Positions 7,492 to 16,335 are shown, counted from the first letter of the stretch. The stretch: DNA of 64,000 nt from an uncultured Clostridia bacterium (GCA_945873955.1 CAMCFA010000001.1:124001-188000), one strand, 5' to 3'. The notes: generated by a model from the sequence alone, not told the origin. Numbers and translations are program-made.

Positions 7492-8601
7492 ATGGCACAA
7501 ACCGAAAGCAAGCAGGAACTCACCAATGTTGAACAGACACCCACGGAACAGAAACAAACGCCCGTAGCGACACCCTCACAGCGGTTTACGAACCTTGTAA
7601 TCAGCGAGTTTGGGGCAGCAACGGCAAACCCTATTCAGCTCAGCGACAAGCAGAAGCGACTCATACAGGGCTATTTCATCATCATTGATAGACTTCTGAA
7701 AGACGCAGAGTCTAAGAGATTGGCGAAAAATGAGAGCAACACCAACCACCAGTACGACAATACTATTCCTTACGACTGGCAGCACGTTAATATGTCAGAC
7801 CTTGCGCTCGACGCCGTTCACGCAGCCAGAATGGGACTGGATATGCAGGAAGAAGCACATCTGTACCCTATTCCGTTCGCAAATAAGAAGAAAGGCTGTT
7901 ATGATATAGCGTTTATGGAGGGGTACGCGGGAAAGCAGTACAAAGCAGTAAAATACGCGCTTGTTCCCCCGAAAGCGGTCACTATTGAGGTCGTTTATAG
8001 TTCGGACAGATTCAAGGCTATAAAAAAGAGCAGGACGAACCCCTACGATACATACGAGTTTGAAATAACGCAGCCGTTCGACAGGGGAGAAATCGTCGGA
8101 GGCTTTGGGTATATTGAGTACAACGACCCCTATCAGAACGAGCTTGTCATATTAACGCTGAACGACATTAAAAAGCGGGCGCAAAAGGGCAGCGCTGAAT
8201 TTTGGGGAACGGAAATGACCGGCAAAAAGGTACAAATCTGGGAAAACGGAAACAAGACCTGGAGCAATGCGGAGGGCTGGCTCGACGAAATGGTGCGGAA
8301 AACTATAGTTCGCGAGGTTTACAGCAAGAAGCATATTCCGATTGACCCTGCGAAACTCGACGACGATTTCCAGTACTTCAAGGAGCGCGAAGTTGTATAT
8401 GCGCAGGCGGAAATTGACGAGGAGGCAGCCGAAAACGGCAACACAACACCGATAGACATACATCAGTCTGCTCCGCATGAACTTCCTCCAGCACCCATTG
8501 AGCAGCCTATGTCCGCACCTGCTGAACCCCAGCCGGTAGCGCAGGAACAGACGGACTTCACCACAGCACCGAGCGAAGCATACGAAGTACCTGACTTTTG
8601 A
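7492..8601 (+). CDS. recT: RecT-family single-strand annealing protein (369 aa)
   Basis: Promotes annealing of complementary single strands during phage recombination and replication. The core (about residues 40-300) has the family layout, including MSDLALDAVHAARMGLDMQE, the lysine-rich centre and the FDRGEIVGGFGYIEY segment. The C-terminal 70 residues are a Pro/Gln/Glu-rich disordered tail. ATG 7492 is used because GAAAGGAG lies just upstream. It follows the Rad50-like ATPase gene and precedes an MBL-fold gene, the usual order in Clostridia phage recombination modules. Confidence 0.9.
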   Translation: MAQTESKQELTNVEQTPTEQKQTPVATPSQRFTNLVISEFGAATANPIQLSDKQKRLIQGYFIIIDRLLKDAESKRLAKNESNTNHQYDNTIPYDWQHVNMSDLALDAVHAARMGLDMQEEAHLYPIPFANKKKGCYDIAFMEGYAGKQYKAVKYALVPPKAVTIEVVYSSDRFKAIKKSRTNPYDTYEFEITQPFDRGEIVGGFGYIEYNDPYQNELVILTLNDIKKRAQKGSAEFWGTEMTGKKVQIWENGNKTWSNAEGWLDEMVRKTIVREVYSKKHIPIDPAKLDDDFQYFKEREVVYAQAEIDEEAAENGNTTPIDIHQSAPHELPPAPIEQPMSAPAEPQPVAQEQTDFTTAPSEAYEVPDF

Positions 8602-8602
8602 T

Positions 8603-9304
8603 ATGGATATAAAGGTTATAGCGTCTGGGAGCAGCGGCAATGCCACGATAATAAGCGACGGCAAAACCGCGCTCCTGCTGGACGCAGGAATATCAATCAA
8701 AGACTTGGAGCGCGGGAGCGGCTTTACGCTCTCTCGCGTTTCTGCTTGTTTTGTTACGCACGAACACCAAGACCACAGCAAAGCTTGTAAAGACCTCGCA
8801 AAGCGCGGCATTGACATTTACGCAAGCGCGGGAACACTCCGAACAATCAACGCAGACGGACATAGATACAAGGCGGTTTTGCCTCTCACTACCTTTTCTG
8901 TCGGTACTTTCGACATTATGGGGTACGACGTTAAGCACGACGCAGCCGAACCGTTAGGGTATCTGCTTTACAGCAGACAAACGAGCGAAAAACTACTTTA
9001 TTTCGTAGACACCGCCTATGTACGATACTCTTTCTCCAACGTTGATTATTTCGTGGTTGAATGTAACCACGGAGAACAGGAGCTACGCGATAGCGTAAGC
9101 AGCGGCATAATATCGCCGGAGCTTGCCGCCAGAATTGCCAAGAACCATTTCAGCTTAGAAAGGCTTTTGAATTTTCTCAAAGCGAATGACTTGTCAAAAG
9201 TGAGAGAGATACACCTCGTTCACCTTTCCGACAATAACAGCAATGAGCGGAGGTTTAAGCAGGAAGTCCAAAGAGCGACGGGCGTACAAGTTTATATCCA
9301 TTAG
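8603..9304 (+). CDS. MBL-fold metallo-hydrolase, YycJ/WalJ-like (233 aa)
   Basis: A metallo-beta-lactamase-fold protein; phage members beside recT are thought to act as nucleases in recombination. The metal-binding THEHQDH motif is at about residues 51-57. The N terminus SGSSGN is typical of the YycJ/WalJ branch. It starts 1 nt after the recT stop with little ribosome site of its own, which suggests translational coupling. Exonuclease activity is inferred from the family and the neighbours. Confidence 0.85.
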   Translation: MDIKVIASGSSGNATIISDGKTALLLDAGISIKDLERGSGFTLSRVSACFVTHEHQDHSKACKDLAKRGIDIYASAGTLRTINADGHRYKAVLPLTTFSVGTFDIMGYDVKHDAAEPLGYLLYSRQTSEKLLYFVDTAYVRYSFSNVDYFVVECNHGEQELRDSVSSGIISPELAARIAKNHFSLERLLNFLKANDLSKVREIHLVHLSDNNSNERRFKQEVQRATGVQVYIH

Positions 9305-9320
9305 AGAGGAGGTATGCAAA

Positions 9321-10142
9321 GTGGCAGTAGCGGTAACACTCTACGAAACCGAGATTGGAGTGCTTTTGTCCTTGTCAGAGGAACAGCGCGGACGCATACT
9401 CACAGCGATACTCTGCGATACAACAGGAAAAGAACTTCCCGAAATGGACGCGTCGGACAACGCTATATTCACTCTCGTTAATGCACAGGTTAAAAGAGCA
9501 GCCGAATTGTCGAACAAACGTAAGCAAAGCGCTAAATCGCGTTGGCAAAACCAAGCAACCGACGACAGTAACGGCGAACAGGAAGAACAAGGCGATACAA
9601 CGGCAATGCAAAACGATACAAACAATCTGCAAAACGATACAAGCGGAGATATTTGCACAGATTTGCATAATACAAACCAATGCACTATAACGAATACGAA
9701 TACCATAACCAAGACGAATACGAATACGATAACCACGACGGAAACGGGAACGAATACGGAAGCCACACCTGCGCCCGCTAATTCTGACGAAAGCAAACCC
9801 AAAAAGCCTAAAAAATCTGCTCCCGAAAAGAAGCGCTATGCTGATTTCGTCACTTTGACGGAGGAGGAATACAACAAACTCGTAGAGCAATACGGAACAG
9901 AAGCTGTAAAATGGTGCATACAAAAGCTGGATAACTACAAAGGCTCGACAGGAAAGAAATACGCCAGCGATTACAGAACTATTCTCTCGTGGGTAATTGC
10001 AAGTTACAACGAAGAACAGGCGAAGCACAATCAGCCGGCGCAAACTATACCGCCAAGAGGCTTAAAGCTGGAACAACAGCAAGCCAAGAGCCGAAACCCG
10101 TTTATAAACGCGGTTCTGAACGGAGGCGGCGACAATGGGTGA
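9321..10142 (+). CDS. Phage replication initiator-like protein (273 aa)
   Basis: Probably the origin-binding or helicase-recruiting replication protein. Start GTG 9321 is set by GAGGAGG 8 nt upstream. The N-terminal domain resembles the DUF6291-type N terminus of phage replication proteins. Then comes a low-complexity linker rich in Thr and Asn (repeats of TNT) encoded by repeated ACGAATACGAATAC-type DNA. The C-terminal domain (LTEEEYNKLVEQYGTEAV, then KLDNYKGSTGKKYASDYR) is the DnaD-like conserved C terminus of phage initiators. It lies directly before the helicase-loader-like gene, with an 8-nt overlap. Confidence 0.72.
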   Translation: MAVAVTLYETEIGVLLSLSEEQRGRILTAILCDTTGKELPEMDASDNAIFTLVNAQVKRAAELSNKRKQSAKSRWQNQATDDSNGEQEEQGDTTAMQNDTNNLQNDTSGDICTDLHNTNQCTITNTNTITKTNTNTITTTETGTNTEATPAPANSDESKPKKPKKSAPEKKRYADFVTLTEEEYNKLVEQYGTEAVKWCIQKLDNYKGSTGKKYASDYRTILSWVIASYNEEQAKHNQPAQTIPPRGLKLEQQQAKSRNPFINAVLNGGGDNG

Positions 10143-10704
10143 CGAATACAAAATTATCCCGACAGACAAGACCTGGCTATCAATCCAAACTGAGAATGCG
10201 CTCCCGATTGAAATCATAAACTCACAGCTTCTTGTATTACAAACGGCGTTTCCGACAATCGTAAGAAATTACGACGAATACGAAGTCCAAGCCTTACAGC
10301 AATTATGGTACGACATATTCAAAAACGTGCCGGAACAGCTAATGAGGGAGGCTATTAAGCGGTTTATCATCAACGACCGAAAAGGCTTTTTCCCCTCTCC
10401 AGGACAGATTGTCGGAGAGATTGAGCAAATCGTCGCGGAGCAGAAAGAGGCGGAGTTGATGAAGCGTATGCTTGAACACCAAGAAGCAATGTGGGAATAT
10501 GATAGGCTCGTCGAAAAGGGAGAGAACTGCTCCAACTGCGAATTTTGCAGGAGGGAAACGGAATACGGTAGCGAAAAGATGTTCTGCAAAAATGCGCAAA
10601 GCATTAACTACGAGGGAACGAGAAAAGTGGAAGTTTGCAAGAGCCTCCGCTGTGAGTTCTTCAACTGGGCAAAGGCAGCTATTGAGGAGGGAGAGCAGAC
10701 GTGA
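10135..10704 (+). CDS. Replicative helicase loader/inhibitor-like protein (189 aa)
   Basis: The central part (FPSPGQIVGEI and flanking helices) resembles the G40P-loader family that delivers the replicative helicase to the origin. A C-terminal four-cysteine cluster (CSNCEFC, then CKN, CKSLRCEF) probably binds zinc. It overlaps the initiator-like gene upstream and the RusA gene downstream (GTGA overlap), so it sits in a tightly coupled replication operon. No helicase gene is visible in the window, so the phage probably uses the host helicase. Confidence 0.7.
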   Translation: MGDEYKIIPTDKTWLSIQTENALPIEIINSQLLVLQTAFPTIVRNYDEYEVQALQQLWYDIFKNVPEQLMREAIKRFIINDRKGFFPSPGQIVGEIEQIVAEQKEAELMKRMLEHQEAMWEYDRLVEKGENCSNCEFCRRETEYGSEKMFCKNAQSINYEGTRKVEVCKSLRCEFFNWAKAAIEEGEQT

Positions 10705-11117
10705 TTAGTTTTGTAGTTGCGGGAAAGCCGCAGGGCAAAGCGCGACCGAGATTTGACAGCCGCAGGAAAATCACCTATACACCAAAAAAGACCAAAAGTT
10801 ACGAATCGCTTGTGCGCACCAGTTATCTAACACAATGCCGAAACGAGTCTCCGCTGCGCGGAGCAGTCAAAGCAAATATAATCGCATACTTCCCTATCCC
10901 CAAGAGCGCAACGAAAGCAGAACGCGAGAAAATGCTGGCAGGGGAATTAAGACCCACGGTTAAGCCGGATATGGATAACATCATCAAGGCTATTCTCGAC
11001 GCGCTGAACGGATATGCGTACAAGGACGACGCGGCGGTGGTTGAGGTGGAAGCCGAAAAATGGTATTCGGACACTCCGAGAGTCGCGGTAATACTTACGG
11101 ACGGAGGTACACTATGA
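10701..11117 (+). CDS. rusA: RusA-family Holliday junction resolvase (138 aa)
   Basis: Cuts branched DNA intermediates during phage replication and packaging. The family signature KPDMDNIIKAILDALNG and the following YKDDAAV supply the catalytic aspartates. The N terminus (GKPQGKARPRF) is also typical, and the length is normal. The GTG start overlaps the previous stop as GTGA, and the following HNH gene starts inside its stop (ATGA). Confidence 0.92.
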   Translation: MISFVVAGKPQGKARPRFDSRRKITYTPKKTKSYESLVRTSYLTQCRNESPLRGAVKANIIAYFPIPKSATKAEREKMLAGELRPTVKPDMDNIIKAILDALNGYAYKDDAAVVEVEAEKWYSDTPRVAVILTDGGTL

Positions 11118-11488
11118 GCGAACATAAGCGACGCAGGCTGTCGAAAGACGAACGGCGAAATATACTCAGAAAGACTGATGGGCATTGCGCCTACTGCGGT
11201 TGCAAACTCAAATACAACGAAATGCAGATAGACCACATTGTCCCGATACACGCAGGCGGAGAAGATAACGAATACAATATGCTCCCTGCTTGCAAAAGCT
11301 GTAATCACTACAAGGGTGGAAGCAGCCTCGAAACATTTCGAAAGTTTGTTGAGAAAATGCCGGACACATTGAAGCGGGACAGCGTTACATATCGCAATGC
11401 GGTTAGATTTGGGCTTGTTGTTCCGAAACCGAGAAAGGTCATATTTTACTACGAAAAGATGAAAAACAGGAGGAAGCCGAATGAATAG
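11114..11488 (+). CDS. HNH endonuclease (124 aa)
   Basis: A compact HNH nuclease: CAYCG, then DHIVPIHAGG with the catalytic His, then NMLPACKSCNHYKGG completing the zinc-binding CxxC pairs. The start is ATG 11114, preceded by GGAGGT and overlapping the rusA stop. The C-terminal 50 residues are a basic helical extension. In this setting it may assist recombination or packaging rather than homing, since it is embedded in an operon without self-splicing features. Confidence 0.88.
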   Translation: MSEHKRRRLSKDERRNILRKTDGHCAYCGCKLKYNEMQIDHIVPIHAGGEDNEYNMLPACKSCNHYKGGSSLETFRKFVEKMPDTLKRDSVTYRNAVRFGLVVPKPRKVIFYYEKMKNRRKPNE

Positions 11489-11912
11489 AATTATACTTAT
11501 GGGACGAATTGCCAATGACCTGGAGCTTAAAACCACTCCGACCGGAACAACGGTATGTTCGTTTAGACTTGCTGTTGACCGCAATCATCAGAAAAAGGAC
11601 GTGGAAAAAGCGACCGACTTTTTCAATGTTGTTTGCTGGAGGGCAACAGCGGAGTTTGTTACGAGATGGTTCAACAAAGGAAATCTCATTATTGTTGAGG
11701 GCGAAATGCAGACGCGGCAGTACACTGACAAAAACGGCAATCCGCAGACGTGGTACGAAGTTGTTGCGCAGAATGTCCATTTCACCGGAGAGAAAACAGG
11801 TAATACAAGCGCGGAAGCACCGAAAGCACCGCAGGCTGGCACAACTGCTCCTGTTGAAAATCCCGCAAACACAGCAACAGAGCCACCAGCAGATGATGAT
11901 TACCCATTCTAA
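11481..11912 (+). CDS. ssb: Single-stranded DNA-binding protein (143 aa)
   Basis: An OB-fold SSB starting with the classic MNRIILMGRIANDLELK, with FFNVVCWRATAEFV and GNLIIVEGEMQTRQYTDK in the expected places. A Pro/Ala-rich linker ends in the acidic DDDYPF tip that binds partner proteins. It coats single-stranded DNA at phage forks and works with the RecT annealing protein. It overlaps the HNH gene by 8 nt. Confidence 0.95.
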   Translation: MNRIILMGRIANDLELKTTPTGTTVCSFRLAVDRNHQKKDVEKATDFFNVVCWRATAEFVTRWFNKGNLIIVEGEMQTRQYTDKNGNPQTWYEVVAQNVHFTGEKTGNTSAEAPKAPQAGTTAPVENPANTATEPPADDDYPF

Positions 11913-11924
11913 CAGGAGGTTACT

Positions 11925-12128
11925 ATGGAATCGCAGGAAATTATAGAAGCCGCAAAGAAGCGGCTGCCCGTTGTTTATGACGGCACTGTTTACAAGGAAA
12001 TTCTGGAATATATCTTGTGGTTTGACAGCAACAGGAACAAGCAGCGCTCGGTAGTGTTGCTCGACCAGAACGGACATACCACGGTCCGCGTTCTCGCAAG
12101 CAAAATCAGCCTTGCGGAGAACGTATAG
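11925..12128 (+). CDS. Small hypothetical protein (67 aa)
   Basis: No family recognised. It has an N-terminal helix followed by a beta-rich segment (SVVLLDQNGHTTVRVLASKI). A good ACAGGAGG site stands 7 nt upstream. Between ssb and the DNA methyltransferase gene; small proteins of this type are frequent here in Clostridia phages. Confidence 0.65.
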   Translation: MESQEIIEAAKKRLPVVYDGTVYKEILEYILWFDSNRNKQRSVVLLDQNGHTTVRVLASKISLAENV

Positions 12129-12143
12129 GAAAGGAGCGGTCAA

Positions 12144-13964
12144 ATGAAAACCGAAAGCGACAAGCGACTCACGCTCGGAAGCCTTTTCGACGGCATAGGC
12201 GGTTTTCCGTTTTGCGCGGCTCTTTCGGGAATTACCCCGATATGGGCGGCAGAGGTTGACCCCGCTTGCGTGGCAGTTACGAAGCAGAGATTTCCGAATA
12301 TGAAACATCTCGGCGACGTTTCCAAAATCAACGGTGCGGAGATACCGCCGGTGGATATTATAACGTTCGGAAGCCCCTGCCAAGACCTGTCGGTCGCAGG
12401 CGAAAGAAAAGGCTTGAAGCACGTTGATAACGGCAGCGACGAAACCACGCGGAGCGGGCTGTTTATTGACGCGATAAGAATTGTTTACGAGATGAGGGAG
12501 GCAACAAATGGACGCTATCCAACTTACATTGTTTGGGAGAACGTCGAGGGAGCTTTCAACTCCCGCGGTGGCAGAGATTTTCAAACGGTGTTGGAAAAAA
12601 TCACAAAGACCGATATTCCAGTACCTCAATCTGGAAAATGGGCAAAAGCAGGAGTGGTTCGAGGGGGGGGAGTTTGCGCAGCCTGGCGACTCCTCGACGC
12701 TCAATATTGGGGAGTCCCCCAGCGTCGAAAGCGTATCTACCTTATCGGAAGTTTTGGAAGCGATAGTTCCGCTGAAATACTTTTTGAGTGCGACAGCGTG
12801 CAACGGTATCTTGCGCCGCGCAAGGAACAGGCACAAACCTCTCCCGACGTTGTTGGAAAAGGCGTTACAAGAGCAAGCGGATTTTTGGATAGAAATTCAG
12901 CAAAAGCCAGGGGAATAGGTTATCAAGAAGAATGCTCACCGACATTAAGAGCAGGAATGCTACCGTCCGTAGTAAAAGAAAATGTTTTGCTTTATGACGC
13001 GCGTGGGAACGGCGACGGGATAATAAGTCCGACGATAACAGGCGACCACAACAACCGGGTCACGGATTATACGGCACTGGTAGTTCAAAATTACCCTTTC
13101 CAAAAAGGTACACGCCCTCATTCAGCAGACGAAGCCCCCTCATACAAAGAAGCAGTAGTAGCAAACACGCTTAATTGCTTTGACGTGGGAGAAAGCCGTT
13201 GTAATGAGCTTATTGTTCAATCAGCAGGCTTTCACGGTCAGAACAGTATAACGGCGGCGGGGGTTGAACTGCGGGAGGAGCAATCTCCCACATTGACGAC
13301 TACCAAGAACGCAGATGTTGTGTATGCCATAGGAAACGGGCAATCAGCCCAGACCGACCTCCACAAATTAACCTACGCGCTTGATTGTATGCACGACCAG
13401 CAGGCGGTGATATATACGATTGACCGTGCCGCCTTTAACCAGGGCGAAAACGCGCTCTACGAGCCGAGAATAAGCGACGACGGCACAAACTCTACGCTCG
13501 TCGCAAAAGGACCGGGAGCGGTTGCGTATAGCATAGATTGCCGAAATTTCAAGGAAAACGAAGAATTGTTCCCTACATTACAGGCAAAGGAAAACGGAGG
13601 TATTTCCCTTAACTTTTGCGGAGCGGTAATGTACAAGCTGTATCTGACGCTGAAATGGATAGTCCGCAGGCTGACACCACGGGAATGCGAACGCTTGCAG
13701 GGCTATCCAGACGATTGGACAGTATTGCCGAAAATCTCGGAGATGAACGACGAAGATTACGAGTTCTACAAAGCGGTTTTTCTGCTTGACAAATCTATCA
13801 GAGGTAAGGCTACCACCAAAGAGCCGGACAAGAAGAAGCTTATCCGCTGGTACAACGGTCTTGACAACGACGGAGCGAGATACCGTATGCTTGGAAATTC
13901 GCTTGCTATCCCCTGCGCGTTGCGTGTTATCGGGTACATAGCAGACTATGAGAGGGGGAATTGA
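12144..13964 (+). CDS. C5-cytosine DNA methyltransferase with long SPTL-repeat insert (606 aa)
   Basis: Transfers a methyl group from AdoMet to C5 of cytosine in DNA. Motif I (LFDGIGG, about residues 14-20), motif IV GSPCQ with catalytic Cys79, motif VI ENV (132-134), motif VIII QRRKR (193-197), motif IX RECERLQGYPDDW (about 512) and motif X GNSLAIPCAL (about 582) are all present. Between VIII and IX, in the target-recognition region, is an insert of about 270 residues with at least four repeats of the type SPTLRAG/SPTITGD/SPTLTTT/FPTLQAK. The eight-G run at 12663-12670 leaves the frame intact. It probably protects phage DNA from host restriction, and could supply 5-methylcytosine for further modification by the cassette at 20023-25861 (inference). 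Confidence 0.9.
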   Translation: MKTESDKRLTLGSLFDGIGGFPFCAALSGITPIWAAEVDPACVAVTKQRFPNMKHLGDVSKINGAEIPPVDIITFGSPCQDLSVAGERKGLKHVDNGSDETTRSGLFIDAIRIVYEMREATNGRYPTYIVWENVEGAFNSRGGRDFQTVLEKITKTDIPVPQSGKWAKAGVVRGGGVCAAWRLLDAQYWGVPQRRKRIYLIGSFGSDSSAEILFECDSVQRYLAPRKEQAQTSPDVVGKGVTRASGFLDRNSAKARGIGYQEECSPTLRAGMLPSVVKENVLLYDARGNGDGIISPTITGDHNNRVTDYTALVVQNYPFQKGTRPHSADEAPSYKEAVVANTLNCFDVGESRCNELIVQSAGFHGQNSITAAGVELREEQSPTLTTTKNADVVYAIGNGQSAQTDLHKLTYALDCMHDQQAVIYTIDRAAFNQGENALYEPRISDDGTNSTLVAKGPGAVAYSIDCRNFKENEELFPTLQAKENGGISLNFCGAVMYKLYLTLKWIVRRLTPRECERLQGYPDDWTVLPKISEMNDEDYEFYKAVFLLDKSIRGKATTKEPDKKKLIRWYNGLDNDGARYRMLGNSLAIPCALRVIGYIADYERGN

Positions 13965-13967
13965 GAA

Positions 13968-14156
13968 ATGCCCCAAATCATAGGAAGCGCTGTCTCCATT
14001 TCAGAGGAGGAAGTAGAAGCCGTTATCAAGGTCAATAAGGTTTTCGACCTGTTTTTTGAGCTGGATAGGCTTATCAAATCTATGAGCGACAAGGAGTTCC
14101 GAATGCTTGAAAGGTCGCTCGAATTAACAAAGGAGGAACTGGAGAATGGCAAGTGA
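13968..14156 (+). CDS. Small helical protein (62 aa), unknown
   Basis: Predicted mostly helical and acidic, with an LFFELDRLIKSMSDKEFRML core. It starts 3 nt after the methyltransferase stop and overlaps the next gene by 11 nt, so it is coupled to both. No family recognised. Confidence 0.6.
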   Translation: MPQIIGSAVSISEEEVEAVIKVNKVFDLFFELDRLIKSMSDKEFRMLERSLELTKEELENGK

Positions 14157-14481
14157 TGAATACAAAGGCAAAGAGGCGGCAGCGGAAAGACTGACAGTCA
14201 AATCCGAAATTATCGACGGGCATTACACGCTGAAATGTATGTGCAGTTTTGGCAGGGACGGAGTGCCGGACGACGAGGACGCTTGTTACGAATACTGCGA
14301 ACTTTGGGGAGATGAGGGGAACAAGCAATGCGAACAATGCGGCATACAGCAAGCGTTTGACCGACTCGCCGCCTATGAGGATAGTGGGCTTTCCCCAGAG
14401 GAAATCAAGGCACTGCAGGCGGATAATGCAAGACTGCATGAACTCGTGGACATAATCGAACGCACAATCAAGGAACTATGA
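14146..14481 (+). CDS. Cysteine-rich phage protein (111 aa), unknown
   Basis: It carries a likely zinc-binding set of cysteines (CMCSFG, then CYEYCELW, then CEQCG) in its middle. It ends in a coiled-coil helix (LSPEEIKALQADNARLHELV) typical of small phage proteins of the DUF-type 'AYEDSGLSPEEI' group. Function unknown; it is part of the early accessory operon. Confidence 0.65.
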   Translation: MASDEYKGKEAAAERLTVKSEIIDGHYTLKCMCSFGRDGVPDDEDACYEYCELWGDEGNKQCEQCGIQQAFDRLAAYEDSGLSPEEIKALQADNARLHELVDIIERTIKEL

Positions 14482-14500
14482 GAAAGGTCGGTGAGTAGGA

Positions 14501-15076
14501 ATGAAAGCAGTTATGCTAAGCATACACCCTAAATGGTGCGGACTTATAGCAAGCGGGAAAAAGACGGTTGAAGTCCGTAAGACTAGACCGAAGATTGAAA
14601 CTCCGTTCAAGTGTTATATTTATTGCACCAAAGACCGACAGCAGCACTTCTGGACAGGCAAGCGATATTCCTATGCTGACGACCGCAGCCACAACGCATT
14701 TGACAGGTGCGGGAACGGCAAAGTTATAGGAGAGTTTGTGTGTGATGAAATAACAACGTTTCCGGACGAATGCTCGACAGGTTGGCTTGTGGCAAATAGC
14801 CGTGTTACAGCAATCGAACTTGGAAGATACGCAGGCGACAACGACAATCTTTATGCTTGGCACATATCCGAACCGAAAATCTACGACCAGCCCAAAGAAA
14901 TAGAGCATTTCAGAAGCGTGTGCAGATACAGGAATAATGACGGTTCGTGTCAGTACGAAAAAGTCGAGTGCGGCTGTGTTAAGTTGGATTTTAACCCGGA
15001 CGGTTCGATAAATCTTGCTGAATGTTTAGACTGTATGTCAAGACCGCCGCAGTCGTGGTGTTATGTGGAGGTGTGA
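14501..15076 (+). CDS. ASCH-domain protein (191 aa)
   Basis: The N terminus MLSIHPKWCGLIASGKKTVE is the ASCH-domain opening, a PUA-like fold that binds RNA or modified nucleotides. VIGEFVCDEITTF and the WHISEP segment complete it. The C-terminal third holds at least six cysteines (CRYRNNDGSCQYEKVECGC and others) that may bind metal. Phage ASCH proteins have been proposed to act in RNA processing or as readers of modified bases, which would suit a phage with candidate DNA-modifying genes; this is inference. Confidence 0.82.
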   Translation: MKAVMLSIHPKWCGLIASGKKTVEVRKTRPKIETPFKCYIYCTKDRQQHFWTGKRYSYADDRSHNAFDRCGNGKVIGEFVCDEITTFPDECSTGWLVANSRVTAIELGRYAGDNDNLYAWHISEPKIYDQPKEIEHFRSVCRYRNNDGSCQYEKVECGCVKLDFNPDGSINLAECLDCMSRPPQSWCYVEV

Positions 15077-15079
15077 TAC

Positions 15080-15754
15080 ATGAAAACCAAAGCAGAGCAA
15101 GCTCGAAATCTCCGTTTTAAAAAGGGCATAGCGCAGGGGTTCAACCTATCAGAAATACAGGACGAATTGTACGAAATCAGCAACCAGTGTGCAGATATAC
15201 GCTGGATAGCCGAGGGCGACGAGGATACACTCATAGCGGCGCTGGACGGCAACGAGGAGGACGCTTACGAGTTCCGCATGATGTTCTCTGACCTTGACTA
15301 CGAGTGCGAACAAATCAGCACTTTACTGAACGAGGAACACGTCACGGAATACTTTGACGATTTCTTCTGCCGAGTCGCTGGCGGGTGTATGGATATTCTC
15401 GGATATGATACAGTTGAGGAAGATTATTTCGAGCTTACCAGATTTGAGGGTGGATTAGCACAGGAAGAAAGCGAGAAGCGGCTCATTCGGCTGACTAAGC
15501 AGGAGCTTTTGAAAGCAGCGGAGCAGTGCTTTGGTATCGCTTCGGCATTCCTCAATGTCCGGTATAAATTCGACTACCTTAAAGCGACCTTTGACATTAT
15601 TCGGGAGGAGAACACCTCGTACCTGGAAACCATAAAGGGCATTGAGAACGCTTACGAAAAGGCGGCGGCGCAGGATTTCTCCTTGTACGGAAAAGAAACG
15701 CGGGAGTTTGAGCGACTTGTCGCGGAGCTACCGCCACGGGCGTGGATTGAGTGA
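15080..15754 (+). CDS. Hypothetical phage protein (224 aa)
   Basis: An acidic protein with no family I can name. Visible features are an N-terminal helix (LRFKKGIAQGFNLSEIQDEL), an Asp/Glu-rich middle, and a C-terminal helical region ending in LVAELPPRAWIE. The gene has a GAGGTG site and is followed closely by the zinc-ribbon gene at 15767. Similar proteins are common in the early region of gut Clostridia phages. Confidence 0.65.
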   Translation: MKTKAEQARNLRFKKGIAQGFNLSEIQDELYEISNQCADIRWIAEGDEDTLIAALDGNEEDAYEFRMMFSDLDYECEQISTLLNEEHVTEYFDDFFCRVAGGCMDILGYDTVEEDYFELTRFEGGLAQEESEKRLIRLTKQELLKAAEQCFGIASAFLNVRYKFDYLKATFDIIREENTSYLETIKGIENAYEKAAAQDFSLYGKETREFERLVAELPPRAWIE

Positions 15755-15766
15755 GGAGGTGTAGGA

Positions 15767-16069
15767 ATGACAGCAGAAGAAGCAGTCCAAAAAATAGATG
15801 AGGTCTTATCCTCTGATTTACATTATGACGAAACGTTAGATTATCATCTCACATCAGATGATTTTGAATGGCTAAAGAAAGCAAAACAAGCCCTAGAAAA
15901 GCAGATTCCGATAAAGCCAGAGGAAAGGCATAGCACAAAATTTAGAGATGGTTACAACGACGGCAATTGTTCGGTTTGTGGAGCAGCATATAGCGACTGC
16001 CTTTCAGATACTCCGTTATTTTGTTCCCAATGCGGTCAGCTTTTTGATTGGGGTGAAAATAGTGAGTGA
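15767..16069 (+). CDS. Small protein with C-terminal zinc ribbon (100 aa)
   Basis: The last 35 residues contain CSVCG and CSQCG, two CxxC knuckles 20 residues apart, as in zinc-ribbon proteins. The N-terminal 60 residues are helical and acidic. Codon use here is more AT-rich than in flanking genes, suggesting separate acquisition. The stop overlaps the next gene's GTG start. Confidence 0.68.
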   Translation: MTAEEAVQKIDEVLSSDLHYDETLDYHLTSDDFEWLKKAKQALEKQIPIKPEERHSTKFRDGYNDGNCSVCGAAYSDCLSDTPLFCSQCGQLFDWGENSE

Positions 16070-16331
16070 AAGACATATCGAGTTAGCAAAGCACGCGATA
16101 GGGCTTGATTATAAAAAGCCATATACACGGCATGGAAAGCTGTTCTACAAACCGTATCGAAATCATTTTGCAACGTTCACTACGGACAAAATATGGACAG
16201 AGCTTGCCGCCAAAGGCTATGCGGAACACGACGAACCGAATGAACACGGTACGATTTTCCGGCTTACGAACAAGGGGCTTGAATGGCTTGGCAACGAGCT
16301 GGGAATAAAGATTTATGGAGAAAAGAGGTGA
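16062..16331 (+). CDS. Small phage protein (89 aa), winged-helix-like
   Basis: Start GTG 16062 follows GGTGAAAA and overlaps the previous stop. The sequence (ISERHIELAKHAIG-type N terminus, KPYTRHGKLFYKPYRNHF, then FRLTNKGLEWLGNELG) belongs to a recurring small-protein type of Clostridia phages. The C-terminal LTNKGLEWL resembles the end of a winged helix. DNA binding is possible but unproven. Confidence 0.6.
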   Translation: MSERHIELAKHAIGLDYKKPYTRHGKLFYKPYRNHFATFTTDKIWTELAAKGYAEHDEPNEHGTIFRLTNKGLEWLGNELGIKIYGEKR

Positions 16332-16335
16332 CAGA

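Noticed and set aside
9681-9770. Short repeats as a CRISPR array
   Set aside because: The repeats are contiguous, in frame inside a gene and lack unique spacers.
12663-12670. Eight-G run as a frameshift in the methyltransferase gene
   Set aside because: The reading frame and all motifs after the run are intact, so there is no sign of a break.
12508-12918. Second plus-strand frame inside the methyltransferase gene
   Set aside because: It is a shadow of the real gene; no ribosome site and no recognisable protein.
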